This document shows, in pieces, positions 20,649 to 24,481 of a stretch of DNA of 24,481 nucleotides (position 1 is its first letter; each line of letters starts with the position of its first letter). The notes under the pieces were generated by a model, which searched no databases, was not told the origin of the DNA, and saw only the letters and a program-made list of their open reading frames with translations. Both the position numbers and the translations under genes were made by a program. Source of the DNA: an uncultured Selenomonas sp. (GTDB lineage Bacteria > Bacillota > Negativicutes > Selenomonadales > Selenomonadaceae); contig CAJPRR010000016.1 in assembly GCA_905373085.1 (NCBI GenBank), forward strand, positions 1-24,481, read 5' to 3'.

Positions 20649-21398
20649 CTATCCCTTCGATACGACGCTCCAGATCGTATAGAGGCAGGCGGCGTAGAGG
20701 ACGAGGAAGATCAGGCGGCGCAGGAGGCTCGTGGGGATGAAGCGTGCGAGCGCGTGCCCGAGGGAGAGACCTGCGGCGAGGGCGGGCAGGAGGCAGATGA
20801 ACTCGTGGACAGCAGCGGTCAGCGGGTGGCCGCCGATGAGGTAGCCGATGAGCGACGTCGAGTTGCAGCATAGGAAGAAGACGAAGCACGTGGCGCGGAA
20901 GGTCTCAGCGCTCATTTTCGTGTAGGCGAGGTAGATGAGGAACGGCGGTCCCGCCATGCCCGTCGTCATGGAGGAAAAGCCTGCGCATATCCCCGTGATG
21001 ATCGTGTTGCGCCTTGATTCCGGGATGTGACGGTGGGATACCTGCATGATGAGGAGCGAGAGGAAGACGACGGTGCTGATCCAGATCTTCAAGGTGTCAC
21101 TTGATACATAGTCGAAGACGAGAAAGCCGATGGGAACGCCGAGCATGACGCCGATCGCGAGGTGTCCGATCAGGGGCAGGTTCGCTTTCTTGCGCATCAA
21201 GAAGGCCTGCACGGTGTTGCCCGAACACGCGAGGAGCAGCATGACGGGCACGACGATCTTCGGATCGTAGAAAAACATCAAGAGGGGCGCCGCCACGATG
21301 ACGAGGCCGAAGCCTGTGATCGACTGCAGGAAGGCGGCGAAGAAGATGGCGAGCAGGGGACCTGTATGGGTCGCGAGCGCCGAAAGATAATTTTCCAT
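20649..21398 (-). CDS. TauE/SafE family membrane transporter (putative sulfite/organosulfonate or anion exporter)
   Basis: The 249-residue protein is almost wholly hydrophobic, with about seven or eight predicted transmembrane helices. It shows the family's first repeat FLQSITGFGLVIVAAPLLMFF and the second-repeat signature GICAGFSSMTTGMAGPPFLIYLA. TauE/SafE members export sulfoacetate, sulfite and related anions, but substrates are mostly unknown, so no gene name is given. ATG 21398 has AAGGAGG ten bases upstream. It is a lone gene, convergent with superoxide reductase and divergent from the universal stress genes; nothing nearby points to sulfur metabolism. Confidence 0.88.
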   Translation of the reverse strand: MENYLSALATHTGPLLAIFFAAFLQSITGFGLVIVAAPLLMFFYDPKIVVPVMLLLACSGNTVQAFLMRKKANLPLIGHLAIGVMLGVPIGFLVFDYVSSDTLKIWISTVVFLSLLIMQVSHRHIPESRRNTIITGICAGFSSMTTGMAGPPFLIYLAYTKMSAETFRATCFVFFLCCNSTSLIGYLIGGHPLTAAVHEFICLLPALAAGLSLGHALARFIPTSLLRRLIFLVLYAACLYTIWSVVSKG

Positions 21399-21449
21399 GA
21401 GGGTGGAGCCTCCTTGAGAAGGCGCATGAACGCATCTGTTTGCCTTTCT

Positions 21450-21458
21450 ATTATATCA
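21450..21458 (-). promoter_or_regulatory. Extended -10 promoter of the TauE/SafE gene
   Basis: On the minus strand TGA-TATAAT (21458-21450) forms an extended -10 about 50 bases upstream of the start; the -35 region is weak. Confidence 0.6.
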
Positions 21459-21609
21459 TGCGGAAGGCACGATTGGCAGGTTTTTGCTTGGGGCGCATAG
21501 AAAAACAGCGAAAAATTTCCAAAAAATTTCTAAAAAGGGAGAGGATTTTCCTTCTATTTCACGAACTATACAGGTAGAAAGACAGACCATGGTGGAAGGA
21601 GGTGCCAAG

Positions 21610-22047
21610 GTGAAGGATAAGATGAAGTTCCTCGTGCCGGTGGACGGTTCGCTGCATTCCAAGAAGGCGCTGGAGATGGCGGTGAAGCTCGCAGGCCCGG
21701 TCGGAGCGCATATCGACATCCTCTTCGTGTCCTATTTTGAGAGGGAGACCGACGGCGATCCCGATCATCCGTCATGGCTTCCTCTGAGCGTGATGGCGAA
21801 GGGCGTATCTTCCGCCGAGGAGGTCTTGGAAGAAGCACGGGAGGGTCTGCCTGAAGGCATCGACGCCGAGAGTCACGTCGTGGTCGGCATGCCGTCCCGC
21901 AAGATCGTGGAGTTCGCGGCTGCGAACGGGCACGATCTCATCATCATGGGTGGCCGGGGTCTGTCCCCTGTCACGGGCTTCCTGCTGGGCAGTGTGAGCC
22001 AGGAGGTCATGGAGGAGGCGAAATGCGCCGTCCTCGTTGCCAAGTGA
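21610..22047 (+). CDS. Universal stress protein UspA family (first of tandem pair)
   Basis: The 145-residue protein has the UspA fold signatures: KFLVPVDGSLHSKKALEMAV at the N terminus and the ATP-binding motif G114-x2-G117-x9-G127-S128 (GGRGLSPVTGFLLGS), so it is likely an ATP-binding Usp. Such proteins help survival in stress or starvation, by mechanisms mostly unclear. GTG 21610 is chosen because AAGGAGG lies seven bases upstream; ATG 21622 is 19 bases away, and longer in-frame starts run through AT-rich non-coding-like DNA. The second Usp gene follows after 61 bases, so the pair is probably cotranscribed and derived by duplication, although sequences have diverged. Confidence 0.92.
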   Translation: MKDKMKFLVPVDGSLHSKKALEMAVKLAGPVGAHIDILFVSYFERETDGDPDHPSWLPLSVMAKGVSSAEEVLEEAREGLPEGIDAESHVVVGMPSRKIVEFAAANGHDLIIMGGRGLSPVTGFLLGSVSQEVMEEAKCAVLVAK

Positions 22048-22108
22048 GTCAGGAGCGGCGCATGGCGCAGCTTTGATGAAGATGTCTGGTAGAAGGAGGG
22101 TTTATACC

Positions 22109-22525
22109 ATGTTGAAGAACATTCTCGTCCCCATAGACGGCTCGGAAGGTTCGGATCGCGCCGTAGCGGAGGCGATCAAGCTCGCGGAAGTCTGCGAGGC
22201 GAAGCTGAACTTCCTCTACATCGCGAACATCAACCAGCTCGCGATCAACGCTTGCCTGTCCGATGTGGTGCTTGAGGCGGTCACGAAGGCGGGCAACGTG
22301 ATCTTGGATCGCGCCATGCAGATGGTGCCGTCGGGCATCAAGAAGGAAGCGTTTTCGGAGACCGGCTCGCCCGCCGTCGCGATCCTCGATTTCGCGGAGC
22401 ACAGCGGCACGGACATCATCGTCATGGGCAGCCGCGGTCTCGGCGTCGTCAAGGGCGTGCTTCTGGGCAGCGTGAGCCAGTACATCGTCGAGCAGGCGAA
22501 GTGCCCCGTGCTCGTCGTCAAATAG
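22109..22525 (+). CDS. Universal stress protein UspA family (second of tandem pair)
   Basis: The 138-residue protein starts MLKNILVPIDGSEGSDRAVA and carries the complete ATP-binding motif G107-x2-G110-x9-G120-S121 (GSRGLGVVKGVLLGS), ending CPVLVVK, all typical of the family. ATG 22109 is preceded by AGAAGGAGGG. It differs from its neighbour mainly in the variable middle, where the first copy has a DHPSWLPLSV segment. A clear terminator follows, so the two Usp genes form a small operon. Confidence 0.93.
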   Translation: MLKNILVPIDGSEGSDRAVAEAIKLAEVCEAKLNFLYIANINQLAINACLSDVVLEAVTKAGNVILDRAMQMVPSGIKKEAFSETGSPAVAILDFAEHSGTDIIVMGSRGLGVVKGVLLGSVSQYIVEQAKCPVLVVK

Positions 22526-22557
22526 CTCCCGCTTGAGCGCTCCTCGTCAGGAATATT

Positions 22558-22592
22558 TAAAGCCCCGCAGATGGTCTGTGGGGCTTTTTTCC
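22558..22592 (+). terminator. Terminator of the universal stress operon
   Basis: GCCCCGCAGA-TGG-TCTGTGGGGC forms a 10-bp stem (one G-T pair), preceded by A residues and followed by six T residues. Confidence 0.93.
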
Positions 22593-22616
22593 TGCAGAAG
22601 GGATAGAGAAATTCCT

Positions 22617-22645
22617 TTGAAAAAATCTTTCTTTTGTTTTATAAT
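22617..22645 (+). promoter_or_regulatory. Promoter of the PAS/GGDEF-like gene
   Basis: -35 TTGAAA (22617-22622), 17-base spacer, and consensus -10 TATAAT (22640-22645). The transcript leader would be about 70 bases. Confidence 0.8.
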
Positions 22646-22719
22646 GAAAAAGGCTGCATCATAACTGGAAGTAACCCATGCATGCCTTGAATGATGTACG
22701 ACTGGATAGGAGTTTTATG

Positions 22720-23733
22720 ATGAAAAGCACCGATATGAGAAGAAAACATGCTCTGAAGGTCAGCGGGGCACGGCCTGTGGAGGCTCCAAATTTCCCTCCG
22801 CCGGTATCGAACGATCTGACGACGGAGGAAAAAGGACAGGAGGAAGCATCCAGGGATGCAATCCTGCGCGTCTTCCTGGAAAAGACGAACATGGTAGCAT
22901 ACCGTTACGAAGTGGCGAAGGACGAGACGACGCTCTGGCATGCCGCTCCCGGCGAAGAGATGACAGAAACGCGCAAACGGAACTTCTATGATTATTTTGC
23001 CAACGAAGTGCTTGCCGATCCCGAGCAGCGTGAGGACGTGCTCGGACGCTTGACGGACGCCTGCCGAAGGGTGCGCGACGACGTCGTCGAGTATCGCGTC
23101 AAGACGCCGGACGGCAGCCCGCTTTGGCGGCGCACGTCGTACCGCAGTCTGACAGCGGAGGACGGGAAGATCTATGCCGTCGTCGGCCTCATGGAAGATC
23201 TGCATGATGCGGCGCACATGATGGAGCGGCAGGAAGCGCAGCTGAAGCGAGACCCGCAGACGAGGCTTTTTGATCGAGACGGACTGGAGCTTCTCGTCAA
23301 TCACCAGCTCATGGAGCTTTCACGCGGCGAGAAGGGCGTGCTCTTCATCGTGGGCATTGACAACTACGAAGGGCTTGCCGAAGCGTTGGGCGAACCTTCG
23401 TGCAATGGCTATATCGGCACGCTCTCCGACTCCGTTCGCGCGGATTTTCGCGGCGTCGACGTCTTCGGGCGCGTCCATGTGGACGAGGTCGCCGTCTTCA
23501 TCTCGGGGCGCATTTCCATCGACATCATAGAAAAGCGTGCGCAGCGTATCTTGGACCTTTTCCTGCGCGTGCAGCCGCAGGACTATGGACAGGTGTCGTT
23601 CAGCATGGGCATATCGGTCACGGGATCGCCCGCAGAGACGTTCAGTCACATGGTAGAGGAGGCGGAGGAGGCCATGCTGTCGGCACGCCGATTCGGCCCG
23701 AACCGCTGTCGCATGTATGACGAGATTAAGTGA
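22720..23733 (+). CDS. PAS-like plus degenerate GGDEF domain protein
   Basis: The 337-residue protein has a PAS-like sensor region (about 50-160: VEYRVKTPDGSPLWRRTS, IYAVVGLMEDLHD), then a C-terminal GGDEF-fold domain beginning DPQTRLFDRDGLELL (usually DxLTGLxNR). Where diguanylate cyclases have GGDEF it reads HVDEV (253-257), within GRVHVDEVAVFISG; the two glycines that bind GTP phosphates are gone, although the D-E pair remains. It is therefore unlikely to make cyclic di-GMP and may bind nucleotide or act as a regulator. There are no membrane segments. ATG 22720 is seven bases from AGGAG; ATG 22717 and the farther 22678 are alternatives. No other c-di-GMP gene is nearby. Confidence 0.85.
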   Translation: MKSTDMRRKHALKVSGARPVEAPNFPPPVSNDLTTEEKGQEEASRDAILRVFLEKTNMVAYRYEVAKDETTLWHAAPGEEMTETRKRNFYDYFANEVLADPEQREDVLGRLTDACRRVRDDVVEYRVKTPDGSPLWRRTSYRSLTAEDGKIYAVVGLMEDLHDAAHMMERQEAQLKRDPQTRLFDRDGLELLVNHQLMELSRGEKGVLFIVGIDNYEGLAEALGEPSCNGYIGTLSDSVRADFRGVDVFGRVHVDEVAVFISGRISIDIIEKRAQRILDLFLRVQPQDYGQVSFSMGISVTGSPAETFSHMVEEAEEAMLSARRFGPNRCRMYDEIK

Positions 23734-23754
23734 CGGGATCTGTCTTTCGACATA

Positions 23755-23789
23755 AAAAGAGGGATCGCTCTTGGGCGATCCCCCTTTTT
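23755..23789. terminator. Bidirectional terminator between PAS/GGDEF-like and SnoaL-like genes
   Basis: GGGATCGC (23761-23768) pairs with GCGATCCC (23775-23782), with AAAAAGA before and CCTTTTTC after, between convergent genes. Confidence 0.88.
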
Positions 23790-23791
23790 CA

Positions 23792-24223
23792 TCAGATTGG
23801 CTGGCGTTCGTTCGTGATCGGCATGCCTGAGATGTGGGCGTGCAAGATCTTCCAGCCATCCTGCGACATGCGGCGGTACGTCTGGCTCGTGCGTCCCTTC
23901 TGCTCGATTTCGGTGCCGTCGGAGCGCAGCTTGCCGTGGAAGTCCCACATATACATGGCGATCGCTGTGTCGCGGTAGACTTCAATCTCGAGGTCACGGA
24001 ATTCGAAGCAACGTTCCGTGTAGAGCTTCTGCAGGCGGTCGATGTAGAAGTGCTGGCGGATGTTTTCCCAACCGATGTCTTCGCCGCGCGGGTGCACCAT
24101 GGTCGTCTTCGGTCCCGGCTGCCAGATGCTGTCGGCGAGTGTGGTGTTCGCGTCATTCAGGGTCTTTCTGTAGAGATCGACGAACTGCTCCACAATGGCG
24201 GCGTCTCCTTCACGGACTGTCAT
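23792..24223 (-). CDS. NTF2/SnoaL-like small protein (DUF4440-type fold)
   Basis: The 143-residue protein MTVREGDAAIVEQFVDLYRK... looks like a cone-shaped NTF2-like domain: a helical N terminus, then TTMVHPRGEDIGWENIRQHFY and a beta-rich C-terminal half (FRDLEIEVYRDTAIAMYMWDF, GRTSQTYRRMSQDGWKILHAHIS). The final GWKILHAHIS pattern is characteristic of SnoaL-like/DUF4440 proteins, which include small enzymes and binding proteins of mostly unknown role. ATG 24223 is preceded by AAAAGGAGGAATCG, a strong ribosome binding site. A promoter in the adjacent repeat is about 110 bases upstream, leaving a 100-base leader. No signal peptide or partner gene is seen. Confidence 0.8.
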   Translation of the reverse strand: MTVREGDAAIVEQFVDLYRKTLNDANTTLADSIWQPGPKTTMVHPRGEDIGWENIRQHFYIDRLQKLYTERCFEFRDLEIEVYRDTAIAMYMWDFHGKLRSDGTEIEQKGRTSQTYRRMSQDGWKILHAHISGMPITNERQPI

Positions 24224-24332
24224 GGACGATTCCTCCTTTTGGTTGGGGAGGCGGCCGCATGAATCGAGCGCCCCGCTCAGGGCAAAGAGCCGCGCTTCCC
24301 GCTGTTGAAATTTTCCACAATTCTCTATTTTT

Positions 24333-24360
24333 ATTGTACCATGAAAATCCAAGAGGTCAA
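24333..24360 (-). promoter_or_regulatory. Repeat-borne promoter of the SnoaL-like gene
   Basis: On the minus strand -35 TTGACC (24360-24355), a 16-base spacer and -10 TACAAT (24338-24333) form a good promoter. The -35 and spacer lie inside the repeat, and the -10 straddles its edge. Confidence 0.7.
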
Positions 24361-24403
24361 GCCCGAAGGGCGCAGACGGATTGGCTTTTTCATGTAAGGG
24401 CGG
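24337..24403 (-). repeat. Copy A of the dispersed promoter-like repeat
   Basis: 39 bases (24337-24375) are identical to 24443-24481. Extending right, CAATC and CTTACATGAAA resemble the left part of copy C near rnpA. Read on the minus strand it contains TCTGCGCCCTTCGGGC and TTGACCTCTTGGATTTTC. Confidence 0.9.
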
Positions 24404-24411
24404 CGCACAAT

Positions 24412-24426
24412 GTCCACAAAGTGGAC
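24412..24426. repeat. Small hairpin between repeat copies A and B
   Basis: GTCCAC-AAA-GTGGAC (24412-24426) lies just downstream (minus strand) of copy B. Copy C is likewise followed by a six-base-stem hairpin, with different sequence, at 3011-3026. The hairpin may belong to the repeat unit. Confidence 0.6.
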
Positions 24427-24442
24427 GTTTGTGCGTGTAGTT

Positions 24443-24481
24443 TACCATGAAAATCCAAGAGGTCAAGCCCGAAGGGCGCAG
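24443..24481 (-). repeat. Copy B of the dispersed promoter-like repeat, cut by the window edge
   Basis: Identical over 39 bases to copy A and in the same direction, 106 bases apart, and continuing past the window. On the minus strand TTGACC is followed after 16 bases by TAAACT, as in copy C (TAAACG). Confidence 0.9.

Noticed and set aside
21484..21609. N-terminal extension of the first universal stress protein
   Set aside because: The added 42 residues come from AT-rich DNA unlike the coding region and do not match the UspA fold; GTG 21610 has a well-placed ribosome binding site.
24340..24396. 18-codon frame in repeat copy A (MKIQEVKPEGRRRIGFFM)
   Set aside because: It lacks a ribosome binding site, and copy C gives a different, shorter frame with several changes; the promoter reading of the opposite strand explains conservation better.
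24337..24481. CRISPR array at the right edge
   Set aside because: There are only two direct copies with a 67-bp gap, too long for a spacer; a third copy lies far away in the opposite direction and no cas genes are present.

Overview
The window is the replication-origin neighbourhood of a Firmicutes chromosome. The gene order dnaN-dnaA-oriC-rpmH-rnpA-yidD-yidC-jag-mnmE-mnmG-rsmG followed by parA-parB is the classical Bacillota origin cluster. Moderately high GC, frequent TTG/GTG starts, a cobalamin-dependent MetH with a separately encoded activation protein, a lone AICAR transformylase and a superoxide reductase all suggest an anaerobic or microaerophilic member of the Negativicutes, most like Selenomonas and relatives. 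The taxon is an inference from gene content and style, not from a search.

Layout. 1-2167 (minus strand): 5' part of dnaN, a 318-bp dnaA-dnaN spacer with DnaA boxes and TAG-trio repeats (candidate unwinding region), then dnaA. 2168-2692: main oriC spacer with many DnaA boxes and the strong rpmH promoter. 2693-9453 (plus strand): rpmH; an unusually long, structured spacer ending in a terminator; then rnpA-yidD-yidC-jag (ribosome/RNase P/membrane insertion) and mnmE-mnmG-rsmG (tRNA and 16S rRNA modification). 9490-10545: a secreted coiled-coil protein of unknown function. 10546-10729: a convergent spacer with a second tight cluster of four DnaA boxes. 10730-12110: a purH-type AICAR transformylase on the minus strand behind a ZTP riboswitch. 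12177-13139: pfkA. 13199-13287: two parS sites. 13295-16415 (minus): B12-dependent methionine synthase and its activation-domain protein. 16498-18483: parS, parA, parB, parS. 18577-20120: a DUF4446-type membrane protein and an M23 peptidase. 20206-24223: superoxide reductase, TauE/SafE transporter (minus), two universal stress proteins, a PAS/degenerate-GGDEF protein, and an NTF2/SnoaL-like protein (minus).

How it works together. The left half is replication initiation (DnaA, oriC, beta clamp) and the centre is chromosome partition (ParA, ParB, four perfect parS sites), joined by translation and membrane housekeeping genes. One-carbon metabolism is interleaved: the AICAR transformylase uses 10-formyl-THF and is sensed through ZTP, and MetH uses methyl-THF. 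The right end is a stress and signalling set.

Most notable non-gene signals: (i) a roughly 65-bp repeat that carries a promoter-like sequence, once between rpmH and rnpA and at least twice at the right edge; (ii) the off-origin DnaA-box cluster at 10561-10632; (iii) a 17-20 bp sequence shared by the dnaA leader, the rpmH 3' end and the metH-activator leader; (iv) the octamer GGTATCAT, over-represented and often in inverted pairs; (v) a candidate DnaA-trio unwinding element at 446-475. I see no tRNA, rRNA, IS element or CRISPR array.
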